A DNA stretch of 64,000 nt from Haloprofundus salinisoli (GTDB taxonomy: Archaea; Halobacteriota; Halobacteria; Halobacteriales; Haloferacaceae). Under the pieces are notes generated by a model, which worked only from the letters and a program-made list of their open reading frames with translations, searched no databases and was not told the DNA's origin. This document shows, piece by piece, positions 37,728 through 46,334 of this stretch. The stretch covers positions 1,612,001 through 1,676,000 of the forward strand of contig NZ_CP083663.1 of assembly GCF_020097815.1 (NCBI RefSeq), read 5' to 3'. Every line of letters starts with the position of its first letter. The stretch's first letter is position 1. Position numbers and translations under genes: made by a program.

Positions 37728-39383
37728 GTGCGCGTTCTGGGTATCGAAGGGACGGCGTGGGCCGCGAGCGCTGCGCTGCACGATACCGAACGCGACTCCA
37801 CTCTTATCGAATCCGATCCGTACCAACCCGATAGCGGCGGCATTCACCCGCGCGAGGCGGCCGAGCACATGAGCGAGGCCATCCCGCGCGTCGTCGAAAC
37901 CGTTCTGAAGCGAGCCGAGGAGACCAGCGAGGGCGACGGCGCGCCGATCGATGTTGACGAGCGAAGCTCGTCGGCCCAACGGGCGACGCCCGTCGATGCG
38001 GTAGCGTTCTCGCGGGGCCCCGGCCTCGGTCCGTGTCTCCGCATCGTCGGCACCGCCGCGAGAGCGCTCGCCGGCGCGCTCGACGTGCCTCTGGTCGGCG
38101 TCAACCACATGGTCGCCCACCTCGAAATCGGCCGCCACCAGTCGGGGTTCGACTCGCCCGTGTGTCTCAACGCTTCGGGCGCGAACGCGCATCTCCTGGG
38201 CTATCACAACGGCCGCTACCGCGTCTTGGGCGAGACGATGGACACCGGCGTCGGCAACGCCATCGACAAGTTCACTCGACACGTCGGCTGGACCCACCCC
38301 GGCGGACCGAAGGTCGAACGGGCGGCCGCAGACGGCGAGTACATCGACCTTCCGTACACGGTGAAGGGGATGGACTTCTCCTTCTCGGGCATCATGAGCG
38401 CCGCCAAGGACGCCTCCGACGAGGGCGAGGCGGTCGAGGATATCTGCTTCTCGCTGCAGGAGCACGTCTTCGGCATGCTCACCGAGGTCGCCGAGCGCGC
38501 GCTCTCGCTCACCGGCACCGACGAACTCGTTCTCGGCGGCGGCGTCGGCCAGAATCAGCGTCTCAGGGAGATGCTGACATCGATGTGCGAGGAGCGCGGC
38601 GCGAAGTTCTACGCGCCCGACCCGCGCTTCCTCCGGGACAACGCCGGGATGATCGCCGTCCTGGGCGCGAAGATGTACGCCGCCGGCGACACCCTCGAGA
38701 TAGAGGACTCCGCCATCGACCCGAACTTCCGACCCGACCAGGTGCCGGTGACGTGGCGCGGCGAGACGGAGTCGGTCGCCCGCGTCGTCGACGGCGACGG
38801 CGCCGTCAGGGGCGCGGAAGCGACCGTCGAGTTCGACGGCGACCGCGTCGTGAAGCGCCGCCTCCCGAAGGCGTACCGCCATCCGGAACTCGACGCGCGC
38901 CTCCGCCGCGAGCGGACGGTCGCGGAGGCGCGACTCACGAGCGAGGCGCGGCGGGCGGGCGTCCCGACGCCGCTGGTCCGCGACGTCGACGTGCGCGAGT
39001 CGACCATCACGTTCCAGCGCGTCGGCGATGCGGATCTCGCGGCGACGCTCGACCCCGACGCCGTCGCCGACGTGGGCCGACATCTCGCGGCGCTGCACCG
39101 CGTGGGAATCGTCCACGGCGACCCGACGACGCGAAACGTCCGGGTCGCCGAGAGGGCGACCGCGGCGGGCCGGACGTTCCTCATCGACTTCGGCCTCGGC
39201 TTTCACACCGGCCACGTCGAGGACCACGCGATGGACCTGCACGTCTTCGAGCAGAGCATCGAGGGGACCGCCGCCGACCCCGACCCGCTTCTGGAGGCGT
39301 TCGAGACGGGATACGCCGCCGACGGCGACGAAGACGTACTCGCACGGCTTCGAGGAGTCGAGTCGCGGGGACGCTACCGCTGA
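37728..39383 (+). CDS. kae1-bud32: Kae1-Bud32 fusion, tRNA t6A threonylcarbamoyltransferase and kinase
   Basis: A 551-residue fusion. Residues 1-330 are Kae1, which transfers threonylcarbamoyl to A37 of tRNA, with metal motif NHMVAHLE (about 126-133), GVNH and GGGVGQNQRL. Residues 345-551 are the Bud32 kinase/ATPase that activates it, with HGDPTTRN (catalytic Asp about 465) and LIDFGLGFHTG (about 485). It starts with GTG eight bases after rps24e. Residues about 75-89 look like an insert encoded by two perfect hairpins (37956-37972, 37979-37993), unusual inside a conserved gene. Confidence 0.95.
   Translation: MRVLGIEGTAWAASAALHDTERDSTLIESDPYQPDSGGIHPREAAEHMSEAIPRVVETVLKRAEETSEGDGAPIDVDERSSSAQRATPVDAVAFSRGPGLGPCLRIVGTAARALAGALDVPLVGVNHMVAHLEIGRHQSGFDSPVCLNASGANAHLLGYHNGRYRVLGETMDTGVGNAIDKFTRHVGWTHPGGPKVERAAADGEYIDLPYTVKGMDFSFSGIMSAAKDASDEGEAVEDICFSLQEHVFGMLTEVAERALSLTGTDELVLGGGVGQNQRLREMLTSMCEERGAKFYAPDPRFLRDNAGMIAVLGAKMYAAGDTLEIEDSAIDPNFRPDQVPVTWRGETESVARVVDGDGAVRGAEATVEFDGDRVVKRRLPKAYRHPELDARLRRERTVAEARLTSEARRAGVPTPLVRDVDVRESTITFQRVGDADLAATLDPDAVADVGRHLAALHRVGIVHGDPTTRNVRVAERATAAGRTFLIDFGLGFHTGHVEDHAMDLHVFEQSIEGTAADPDPLLEAFETGYAADGDEDVLARLRGVESRGRYR
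37956..37993 (+). repeat. Twin hairpins inside kae1 coding sequence
   Basis: GACGAGC-GAA-GCTCGTC (37956-37972) and ACGGGC-GAC-GCCCGT (37979-37993) are perfect short hairpins six bases apart. They are bracketed by ATCGATG at 37947-37953 and GTCGATG at 37992-37998. They encode the non-conserved segment around DVDERSSSAQRATPVD. Confidence 0.65.
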
Positions 39384-39448
39384 CCGAGTCGGGCCGCTAC
39401 CGTTCCACCGCACGCCTCGATTCGCACACGCGACGACGCAGCCAAAAC

Positions 39449-39456
39449 GATTTATC
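39449..39456 (+). promoter_or_regulatory. TATA-like box
   Basis: GATTTATC lies 24-31 bases before the ATG at 39480. A palindrome CGAGTG-TATCG-CACTCG (39462-39478) sits between it and the start codon. Confidence 0.5.
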
Positions 39457-39479
39457 AGAGGCGAGTGTATCGCACTCGT

Positions 39480-39755
39480 ATGGCGGACAAACCAGAAACC
39501 GGCGAACTGTTCGGCGTCCCGTACAACTTCGAACGTCCGAGCGCCGGTCGGATGCTGTCCTCGTACTGGCAACCCGGCGACCGGATGCTCGTGAAGAAAC
39601 CGTTCGGCGTCGGCTACACGCTCAACCTCGCCAACTGGCGCTCGTGGGTCGTTCTCCTCGTCGCGGCGGTGCTGGTCTTCCAGGAGCGCAAGAGCCGCGA
39701 AGAAGCCGAGTACGAAGACGATGGGCCGGTCGAAGTCGTCGTCGACGACGACTGA
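39480..39755 (+). CDS. DUF5808-like small membrane protein
   Basis: A 91-residue protein. Residues 1-45 hold the DUF5808-type pattern GELFGVPYNFERPSAGRML and a following PFGVGYTLNLAN. One hydrophobic helix follows (WVVLLVAAVLVFQ) and then an acidic tail. Function unknown. ATG 39480 is preferred over an upstream in-frame codon because the TATA box is 24-31 bases before it. Confidence 0.78.
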   Translation: MADKPETGELFGVPYNFERPSAGRMLSSYWQPGDRMLVKKPFGVGYTLNLANWRSWVVLLVAAVLVFQERKSREEAEYEDDGPVEVVVDDD

Positions 39756-39773
39756 GCCGCGTTCCTCCCGTTG

Positions 39774-39778
39774 TTTTT
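39774..39778 (+). terminator. T-run terminator candidate
   Basis: TTTTT lies 19 bases after the stop of the DUF5808-like gene, before the convergent gene at 39808-40059. Confidence 0.35.
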
Positions 39779-39807
39779 CGACGAGCGGACGACCGTTCGT
39801 CGAGTCG

Positions 39808-40059
39808 TTACTGGCGTGAGCGGGCGAGACCCGTCGCGCGCCAGACGTTACCGCGCGTGCCGACCGGACGCAGTTCCAGCGGAACCGACGCCCCGGCGGG
39901 CAGCTGCTGCAGCGTCGACTGCAACTGCGAGGTTTCGTACTCCGCGATGTGTCGCGTGGCGTTCGATTCAACCGCCTCGACGGTCATCGCGCCGTGCGCG
40001 TTCATCTCCTTCCTGACTGTCACCAGCTCCGTAGCGTACTGCTGCCGTGCCCCGGACAT
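39808..40059 (-). CDS. Small haloarchaeal hypothetical protein
   Basis: An 83-residue soluble protein (MSGARQQYATELVTVRKEMN onward) with a helical start and two later beta strands (SVPLELRPVGTRGNVWRATGL). I do not recognise a named family beyond a haloarchaeal-only look. The upstream region, shared with the XTP pyrophosphatase gene, is AT-rich and has two hairpins. The open frame extends to 40110, but ATG 40059 is preferred. Confidence 0.65.
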   Translation of the reverse strand: MSGARQQYATELVTVRKEMNAHGAMTVEAVESNATRHIAEYETSQLQSTLQQLPAGASVPLELRPVGTRGNVWRATGLARSRQ

Positions 40060-40117
40060 ACCCGCCCTATTTAATCGCAATTGCTTAAATGCTGATAATT
40101 TTCTTACCATCTGATAC

Positions 40118-40158
40118 TGAGAGCTCTGTAGCTCTCATTTAGTGACAAATAATGTCAC
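40118..40158. promoter_or_regulatory. Two hairpins in divergent AT-rich region
   Basis: TGAGAGCT-CTGT-AGCTCTCA (40118-40137) and GTGACA-AATAA-TGTCAC (40142-40158) are perfect inverted repeats four bases apart. They lie between two divergent genes in a notably AT-rich patch. The second is followed by TTTTT (40161-40165). Confidence 0.45.
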
Positions 40159-40250
40159 AGTTTTTCGTACGCCGAACTCACGCGCCTCGCACCCCGTATC
40201 GCCTCGGCGAGACCGACGCCTCTTTGCGACGGGCGACCCCCTCCTCGGAT

Positions 40251-40922
40251 ATGCTCCACTACGTGACGACGAACGAGGGGAAAGTCGCAGAGGCGGCGTC
40301 GTACCTCGGCGAGTCGGTCGGCCAGGTCGACTTCGACTACACGGAGATCCAGAGCGACGATTTGGGACGCATCGCGGCACACGGCGCGCGCGAGGCGTAC
40401 CGCCACACCGTCGCCTCACAGACGCGACGAGCAGACGGCTCCGCCGCCGACGTCGGCGACGCCGTCCTCGTCGACGACGCGGGGTTGTTCGTCGATGCCC
40501 TCGGCGGCTTCCCGGGGCCGTACTCCTCGTACGCCGAGGACACCCTCGGCGTCGAACGCGTCTGGCGAATCGCCGAAAAAGAGGAGAACCGAAAAGCGGC
40601 GTTTCGCTGCGTGCTCGCCTACTGCGACGGCGAACCGTTCGCCGCCTCGCCGGACCCGGTGGACCGCGACGACCGCGTCGCCGCTGCCGCGACGGGCGCG
40701 GAGCGCGACGCCGAGGAGACCGAACCGCTGCCGGTCAAGCTGTTCGAGGGCGTCGTCCGCGGCCGTCTCGTCGCCCCGCGCGGCGAGGGCGGGTTCGGTT
40801 ACGACCCCATCTTCGAACACGACGGGAAGACGATGGCCGAGATGAGCACCGAGGAGAAAAACGCTATCTCGCACCGGGGTCGGGCGTTGGCGAAGTTCGG
40901 GGAGTGGTTTGCTGAGCGATAG
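40251..40922 (+). CDS. XTP/dITP diphosphatase (Ham1/RdgB family)
   Basis: A 223-residue nucleotide pyrophosphatase that removes non-canonical purine triphosphates. It starts MLHYVTTNEGKVAEA (the T.N.GK motif). The catalytic segments are VLVDDAGLFVDALGGFPGPYSSY, EGVVRGRLVAPRGEGGFGYDPIFE and the end SHRGRALAKFGEWF. It is longer than the usual 185-200 residues because of an insert around residues 140-165 (PVDRDDRVAAAATGAERDAE). The first 33 codons of the open frame are excluded. Confidence 0.92.
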   Translation: MLHYVTTNEGKVAEAASYLGESVGQVDFDYTEIQSDDLGRIAAHGAREAYRHTVASQTRRADGSAADVGDAVLVDDAGLFVDALGGFPGPYSSYAEDTLGVERVWRIAEKEENRKAAFRCVLAYCDGEPFAASPDPVDRDDRVAAAATGAERDAEETEPLPVKLFEGVVRGRLVAPRGEGGFGYDPIFEHDGKTMAEMSTEEKNAISHRGRALAKFGEWFAER

Positions 40923-41060
40923 CGAAGCAAACCTCGGAGGGCTCGCGCTCGAATACGAAACTCAACTGGAAATCATCTGAAACCGTACTATGTATCCACT
41001 TGTTCGGAACTCTTCACCCGTTTTCCGCCATTACCGACCGACAACCAGTGATACGGCCGT

Positions 41061-41576
41061 CTATCCTCGCGGGTCGCGGTCCGGGCCGGGATACTCCCCG
41101 CCGACGACTTCCCGATAGAGGCTCTCGGCGTCGAACAGCGTCGCGAACGCCTTCGGGTGACGGACGCTCATCGAGACGCGTCTCTGCAGCGTCGCGCCCG
41201 CCTGCGCCGTCTGCAGACGCGGGTCCAGCGTCAGGAGATGCATCGCGCCGCCGTGGTACGCCGACCCCAGCGCCGGGTGGTCGCCGTCGGTGTGCTCCGT
41301 CGGTTCGCACAGCGTCTCGATTTTCGCTCGCCAGTCGGCGGCGATATCGGCATCTGCCAGCGCGGTGACGACGGTCTCGGCGTCGTCCAACAGCGCGTCG
41401 CTTGCGACGAGCGTCGTCCACGAGTGTTCGCGGAGGTAGTCGAGCGCCCGTCGGGAGTCACTGCCGACGAGAAGGTCCGCCGCGAGCACGTCGGCGTCGG
41501 CGACGACGCGGGCGGGAGACGCCTCGGGGCACTCGGTCGTCCCGGGCCCTTCGTCCGCTCCGGCTCCGTTAGCCAT
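41061..41576 (-). CDS. PIN-like domain protein coupled to a small upstream ORF
   Basis: A 171-residue protein with the PIN pattern: RVVADADVLAADLLVG (first Asp pair), a helix DYLREHSWTTLVASDALLDD, then DADIAADWRAKIETL and a C-terminal MHLLTLDPRLQ carrying further Asp. It may be an RNase. Its ATG overlaps the stop of a 32-codon ORF (ATGGCTAA), a toxin-antitoxin-like or regulatory coupling. A housekeeping role is equally possible. Confidence 0.75.
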   Translation of the reverse strand: MANGAGADEGPGTTECPEASPARVVADADVLAADLLVGSDSRRALDYLREHSWTTLVASDALLDDAETVVTALADADIAADWRAKIETLCEPTEHTDGDHPALGSAYHGGAMHLLTLDPRLQTAQAGATLQRRVSMSVRHPKAFATLFDAESLYREVVGGEYPGPDRDPRG

Positions 41577-41667
41577 CGTCGCTCCGCCTTCGTTCGAGTT
41601 CCTCTCGCGCGTCGCGTTCGGTCGCCTCGTACTCGGTCGCTCGCTCGAAGAGGTCGGCCCAGGTCAT
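41569..41667 (-). CDS. 32-residue charged small protein upstream of PIN-like gene
   Basis: A short ORF reading MTWADLFERATEYEATERDA then REELERRRSDDG and ending within the start of the PIN-like gene. The product is predicted as one long amphipathic helix, almost half charged residues. It is much shorter than usual VapB antitoxins (about 70 residues). The tight overlap with the next gene supports its being translated. Confidence 0.5.
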   Translation of the reverse strand: MTWADLFERATEYEATERDAREELERRRSDDG

Positions 41668-41698
41668 ATCGAAACGTGGGGCGGCCACCACAAGACGC

Positions 41699-42802
41699 TT
41701 ATCGGTCGTCGGTTCCCGTACCGTCGTACTTTGACGCCACGAGCCACGCCGCCACCCCGACGACGAACGCGACGCCGACGTTCGTCACGACGCCGCCGAC
41801 GCCGACGAGGACGGTCAGTGCGAGCGACTCTGTCTGTGTCGCGCTTCGTCCCAACTGGACCGCGACGAGCACCAAGAGGACACCCAGAAGTGCCATCGGG
41901 AACGCGAGCACGACGCCCGCGAACAGCGCGGCGACGACGTAGACGACGCCGAGGACGACGTTCGCTCCGCCGGTCCGCGCGCCGAAGGCGTACTTGCCCG
42001 CGAGGCCGCCGCTGCCGTGGCACATCGGTAATCCGCCGAAGGGGACCGAGAGAAGCGTCATCGCGCCCATGCTCGTCGAGAGGTCGTCCGCCGACACGTC
42101 GGCGTCGAAGAGGTCCGAGCAGAGAAGCGAGGTGGCGACGGCGGCGTTGCCGACGGTCATCGCCAACTGCGCCGTCGCGCCCTCCAGCGAGCCGAGAGTG
42201 AGCGTGGGTCCGCCCGCGGGGAAGACGGAGAGGTCGGGGAGTTCGGCCGCCGGAACGCCCGCCGTCGCGGCCGCCATCGCTCCACCGACGCCGAGCACGA
42301 CGAGCGTCGCCGCCCGCGGCCGTCCGAGTGCGACGACGCCGAGAGTGAGCGCCACGGCCAGCGCCGCGAGCGCGGGATTTCCGAGACCGAGTTCGACACC
42401 GGTCTGCGCCAAGAGCAGCGCGACGGCGAGTTGGACGCCGCGAACGACCGGTTCACCGACGTAGCGTTCGACCGACGAGATGGCGCTCGTCCGACCCGCC
42501 AACAGGAGCACCGCGCCCGCGACGAGCCCAGCGGCGACGAGTTCACCGTAGCTCAGCGCTCCGGCGATAGCGAGCGCCGCGAGCGCTTTCATCGGTTCGA
42601 CCGACAGCGGCAGGCCGTAGACGAGCCCCCAGACGAGCTGAAAGAGGCCGAAGGCGACGAGAACGTGCGGGAGCGACATCGGGGTCAGCGCGCCGAGCGC
42701 GACGACTATCGGGAGAACCGTAACCGAATCACCTAACGCGCCGGTAACTTCTCCGGCGTCGAACCGAAGCGCTCTCTCGCTCCGTACGCCCGCGAATGCC
42801 AT
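41699..42802 (-). CDS. MOT1-like molybdate/sulfate transporter
   Basis: A 367-residue membrane protein with 10-11 helices and the MOT1/SulP-related pattern: an N-terminal FDAGEVTGALGDSVTVLPIV, the loop VYGLPLSVEPMKALAA, and PFGGLPMCHGSGGLAGKYAFGAR, the two conserved motifs of molybdate transporters. It likely takes up molybdate, tungstate or sulfate. It is divergent from the tup ABC genes, sharing a 133-base control region with GGTAAC-like repeats. Confidence 0.87.
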   Translation of the reverse strand: MAFAGVRSERALRFDAGEVTGALGDSVTVLPIVVALGALTPMSLPHVLVAFGLFQLVWGLVYGLPLSVEPMKALAALAIAGALSYGELVAAGLVAGAVLLLAGRTSAISSVERYVGEPVVRGVQLAVALLLAQTGVELGLGNPALAALAVALTLGVVALGRPRAATLVVLGVGGAMAAATAGVPAAELPDLSVFPAGGPTLTLGSLEGATAQLAMTVGNAAVATSLLCSDLFDADVSADDLSTSMGAMTLLSVPFGGLPMCHGSGGLAGKYAFGARTGGANVVLGVVYVVAALFAGVVLAFPMALLGVLLVLVAVQLGRSATQTESLALTVLVGVGGVVTNVGVAFVVGVAAWLVASKYDGTGTDDR

Positions 42803-42838
42803 CGTCTGAGTCTATACGGGGCACGTGATGAGAGTTGT

Positions 42839-42911
42839 CGGTAACTAATCCTCCTCACGCCAAGCGACTGCCGGAACCGAAATTGGTTAACATCGGAGGG
42901 TAACACTTAAT
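42839..42911. promoter_or_regulatory. GGTAAC-like repeats and TATA between oxyanion transporters
   Basis: CGGTAACT (42839-42846), GGTTAAC (42885-42891) and GGGTAACA (42898-42905) are three related strings in the divergent region. ACTTAATC (42904-42911) is a TATA-like box 25-32 bases before tupA. The repeats could be sites for the TOBE-domain regulator downstream. Confidence 0.4.
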
Positions 42912-42935
42912 CAGCCGCTCTCCATCGATGAATCC

Positions 42936-43967
42936 ATGAAGATACAACGGAGGCGGTTCGTCCAAGCAGCGGGTGTCGGGGCGGTTCTCGGACTGAGCGG
43001 CTGTTCGAGTCAATATCCGCCGGAGAACACTGAAAGCAACATCGCGGGAAACCAGACCAACAGCGGTAGCCAAAGCGACGGCGAGGGCGGTCAACAGGAG
43101 CTCACGCTCGCGACGACGACGAGTACCTACGACACGGGTTTGCTCGACGACCTGAACCCGATGTTCGAAGCGCAGTTCGACGCCCGGATCAACACAATCC
43201 CGCAGGGGACCGGCGCGGCCATCGAGACGGGCGCGGCCGGCGACGCCGACGTGATTCTCGTCCACGCGCGCGGTGCCGAAGACGAGTTCCTCCAGCAGGG
43301 TCACGGCGTCAACCGCCGCGACGTGATGTTCAACGACTTCGTCATCGTCGGCCCCGAGGACGACCCGGCGGGCATCAACGGGACGGGGAGCGCGACCGAG
43401 GCCTTCTCGACTATCGCCGAGACGCAGTCGACGTTCATCTCCCGCGGCGACGACTCGGGGACGAACAAGAAAGAGCTCCTCGTCTGGGAGGAGGCCGGCG
43501 TCGAACCCGGCGGACAGTGGTACCGCGCCATCGGCCAGGGGATGGGCGACACGCTCAACCAGGCGAGTCAGTCGAGCGCGTACACCCTCGCCGACCGGGG
43601 GACGTATCTCTCGATGCAGAACGAGATCAGTCTGGCCGTCCACGTGCAGGGTCCCCTGCAGGACGGCCCGGTGATTCTCCAGAACCCCTACGGCGTCATC
43701 CCGGTCAACCCCGCCCAACACGACACCGTCAACTACGAACTGGCGATGGCGTACGTGGGCTTTCTCACGAGTCCCGAAGGCCAGAACGCCATCGACAGCT
43801 ACACCGACAACGGGTCGCAGTTGTTCTTCCCGAACGCGCTCTCGGAGGAGCCGAACTTCGAACAGTACGTCCCGCAGGGGTACAGCGCCGAGGAGAGTCA
43901 GTCGCTCTCGCGGCGCGACAAACAGTTCCTCTACTGGGCCGACCAGCAGGTCCCGGCGGATTATTAG
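42936..43967 (+). CDS. tupA: Tungstate ABC transporter substrate-binding protein (TupA-like)
   Basis: A 343-residue exported lipoprotein. The Tat-like start KIQRRRFVQAAGVGAVLGLSG leads to a lipobox Cys (SGCSSQ). The mature domain begins LTLATTTSTYDTGLLDDLNP, a TupA hallmark, and later has STFISRGDDSGTNKKELLVW and YTLADRGTYLSMQ. It should capture tungstate (or molybdate) outside the cell and hand it to TupB/TupC. Confidence 0.92.
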   Translation: MKIQRRRFVQAAGVGAVLGLSGCSSQYPPENTESNIAGNQTNSGSQSDGEGGQQELTLATTTSTYDTGLLDDLNPMFEAQFDARINTIPQGTGAAIETGAAGDADVILVHARGAEDEFLQQGHGVNRRDVMFNDFVIVGPEDDPAGINGTGSATEAFSTIAETQSTFISRGDDSGTNKKELLVWEEAGVEPGGQWYRAIGQGMGDTLNQASQSSAYTLADRGTYLSMQNEISLAVHVQGPLQDGPVILQNPYGVIPVNPAQHDTVNYELAMAYVGFLTSPEGQNAIDSYTDNGSQLFFPNALSEEPNFEQYVPQGYSAEESQSLSRRDKQFLYWADQQVPADY

Positions 43968-43991
43968 TCGGGTGCCCCCTCAGACAGAACC

Positions 43992-44678
43992 GTGATTTCG
44001 GCGTTCGGCGACCTGAACCTGAACTACCTCGTCAGCGTCACGTTCGTGTCGCTGTACGTGAGCACCGTCGCTGTCGGCATCAGCACGCTCGTCAGCCTTC
44101 CAGTCTCCATCGGCGTCGCGTTCGGCGACTTCCCCGGTAAGCGCCTCCTCACGACGGTCATCAACACCGGGATGGGGTTTCCGAGCGTCGTCGTCGGTCT
44201 CGTGGTCCTCCTGACGCTCTCGAACGCCGGCCCGCTCGGCGACCTCCAACTGCTGTTCACGCCGCAGGCGATGATCATCTCCCAGACCATCCTCGCGACG
44301 CCCGTCGTGCTCAGCGTCTCCATCTCCGCCGTCGAGGGGGTCAGCGGCGATCTGCGCGACGCCGCCTTCGCCGCGGGCGGAACGAACACCGACGTGGGGT
44401 TGCTCGTTCTCCGCGAGGCGCGCTACGGCATCGTCACGGCCGTTTTGGCCGGCTACGGTCGCGCCATCAGCGAGGTCGGCTCCGTGCTCATCGTCGGCGG
44501 GAACATCGTCTACCCGCCCGAACAGACCTCCTTCACCCGGACGCTGACCACGGCCGTCACCGTGGAGGCCCGCCGCGGCAACTACGAGACGGGACTCGCG
44601 CTCGGCGCGGTGCTTCTGGTGCTCGTGCTCGTCGTCAACGCGCTCGGCGGTCGTATCCGCGACGGGGGGCGAGCGTGA
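43992..44678 (+). CDS. tupB: Tungstate ABC transporter permease (TupB-like)
   Basis: A 228-residue permease with five to six helices. It carries the EAA-type loop ([20 protein letters not shown]) that contacts the ATPase. A GTG start lies 24 bases after tupA. The stop overlaps the GTG start of tupC. Confidence 0.92.
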   Translation: MISAFGDLNLNYLVSVTFVSLYVSTVAVGISTLVSLPVSIGVAFGDFPGKRLLTTVINTGMGFPSVVVGLVVLLTLSNAGPLGDLQLLFTPQAMIISQTILATPVVLSVSISAVEGVSGDLRDAAFAAGGTNTDVGLLVLREARYGIVTAVLAGYGRAISEVGSVLIVGGNIVYPPEQTSFTRTLTTAVTVEARRGNYETGLALGAVLLVLVLVVNALGGRIRDGGRA

Positions 44679-45547
44679 GCGAACAGGAAGCGACGGACCG
44701 CCTCCGTCTCGTCGCCGACGGCGTCTCCCGCGGCTTCGACGGGAAGCCGGTCCTCGAAGACGTCTCGCTCTCCGTCGAACCCGGCGAAGTGCTCGCCATC
44801 GTCGGGCCCTCCGGAACCGGTAAGACGACGTTGCTGCGCCTCCTGGCGCTGTTCTCGCGGCCGGACGAGGGTCGTATCGGACTCGGAGACGTCGCCAAGA
44901 GCCCGACTAACGCTCCCGACGGCGGCGTCGCCGACGTCCGGACGAACGGGCGACTCGACGCTACGACCCGCGACGCGTGGGCGCTGTCGGACGAGGAACG
45001 GCTTCGGCTCCGGCGACGCATCGGTCTCGTCGCGCAGGACCGCTCGCTGTTCTCGGCGTCCGTCGCGTACAACGCCGCCTACGGCCTCGGCGTCAGACGG
45101 GGACGGTCGTCTCGGCTGCGCGCTTCGCTCGCGAGAGCAGTTGGGCGGTGGTCGCCGCCCGACGCCGCCCTCGACGCGCTCGAAACGGTGGGGATGGTCG
45201 AGATGGCCGACGAACACGCGGAGTCGCTCTCGTCGGGCGAGGCCCAGCGCGTCGGCGTCGCGCGGGCGCTCGCGGTCGACCCCGACGTCCTCCTCCTCGA
45301 CGAACCGACCTCGAACCTCGACCCCCGAAACACGGCGGTCATCGAAGACGCGATGCGCGAAGCGAAAGCGCGCGGTATCGGCGTCGCGCTCGCAACACAC
45401 GACATGGCGCAGGCGCGTCGCGTCGCCGACAAGACGGCTGTCGTTCTCGACGGAGCCTGCATCGAGCACGGACCCACCGAGAGGGTGTTCGAGTCGCCGC
45501 GCGACGACCGCGCCAGCCAGTTCATCGCGGGCGAACTCGTCTACTGA
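44675..45547 (+). CDS. tupC: Tungstate ABC transporter ATP-binding protein (TupC-like)
   Basis: A 290-residue ABC ATPase with Walker [17 protein letters not shown] (about residue 43), Q-loop VAQDRSLF, signature [15 protein letters not shown], Walker [14 protein letters not shown] and H-loop ATHD. An insert of about 50 residues between Walker A and the Q-loop ([18 protein letters not shown] onward) and another before the signature make it longer than usual. It starts with GTG overlapping tupB. Confidence 0.92.
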   Translation: MSEQEATDRLRLVADGVSRGFDGKPVLEDVSLSVEPGEVLAIVGPSGTGKTTLLRLLALFSRPDEGRIGLGDVAKSPTNAPDGGVADVRTNGRLDATTRDAWALSDEERLRLRRRIGLVAQDRSLFSASVAYNAAYGLGVRRGRSSRLRASLARAVGRWSPPDAALDALETVGMVEMADEHAESLSSGEAQRVGVARALAVDPDVLLLDEPTSNLDPRNTAVIEDAMREAKARGIGVALATHDMAQARRVADKTAVVLDGACIEHGPTERVFESPRDDRASQFIAGELVY

Positions 45548-45599
45548 CCCGACTCCCGAGTACTGGTGGACTGATTACGGGGGCCCGCGAACGGGGGGT

Positions 45600-46322
45600 A
45601 TGGACGGCGCGTTCGAGGCGTACCTCGCGGCCGGCGGCGTCACCTTCGACGACGACGACGTCGAACTGCTCCGAGCGGTCGACGACCACGGTTCGGTCAG
45701 CGGTGCCGCCGCCGCCCTCGGCCGCTCGCGGGCCCGCGCGCTCTCGCGGCTGGAGACGCTCGAATCCGCCTTCGGCTCGCTCGTCGAACGCCGACGCGGC
45801 GGGGCCGACGGCGGCGGGAGCGAACTCACCGACGAGGCCGGAGCACTGCTCGACCGGTTCGCCCGCCTGCGCGCGGCGCTCTCGGGGACGACGGGCGCGC
45901 GCGAGGCGGTCCTCTACGGCCGAATCGCCAGCGTCGACGGCGAACTTGGTATCGTGGACACGGACGCGGGGTCGGTCCGCGCGCTCGTCGTCGACGCCGA
46001 GGGGCGGTTGGTCCGAGGAGTCGACGCCGGAACGCCGGTGCAGGTGGGGGTCCGCGCCGACGCCGTCACGCTCCACGCGCCCGACGATGCGCCCCTGTCG
46101 TCGGCGACGAGCGCCCGAAACCGCTTCGACGGCGTGGTCTCCGACCTCGACGCCGGCGAGACCGTCGCCACCGCCGTCGTCGACATCGGGACGAAGCCGC
46201 CGCTGTTCGCGCTCGTGACCGCCGAGAGCGTCGAACGCCTGGGGCTCGCCGAAGGGGCAAGCGTCGTCGCGTCGTTCAAAGCCACGGCGACGCGAGCAAC
46301 GGTGGTCGACGACGAAAAATAG
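45600..46322 (+). CDS. ModE-like regulator with TOBE domain
   Basis: A 240-residue protein. The N-terminal 90 residues are a LysR/ModE-type winged helix (DDDDVELLRAVDDHGSVSGA then AAALGRSRARALSRLETLE), and the C-terminal part has TOBE-like repeats (ARNRFDGVVSDLDAG and LFALVTAESVERLGLAEGA). ModE binds molybdate or tungstate and represses transporter genes. It lies 52 bases after tupC and is the natural regulator of this cluster. The two TOBE segments look degenerate. Confidence 0.87.
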   Translation: MDGAFEAYLAAGGVTFDDDDVELLRAVDDHGSVSGAAAALGRSRARALSRLETLESAFGSLVERRRGGADGGGSELTDEAGALLDRFARLRAALSGTTGAREAVLYGRIASVDGELGIVDTDAGSVRALVVDAEGRLVRGVDAGTPVQVGVRADAVTLHAPDDAPLSSATSARNRFDGVVSDLDAGETVATAVVDIGTKPPLFALVTAESVERLGLAEGASVVASFKATATRATVVDDEK

Positions 46323-46334
46323 GGCTCGGACGCG

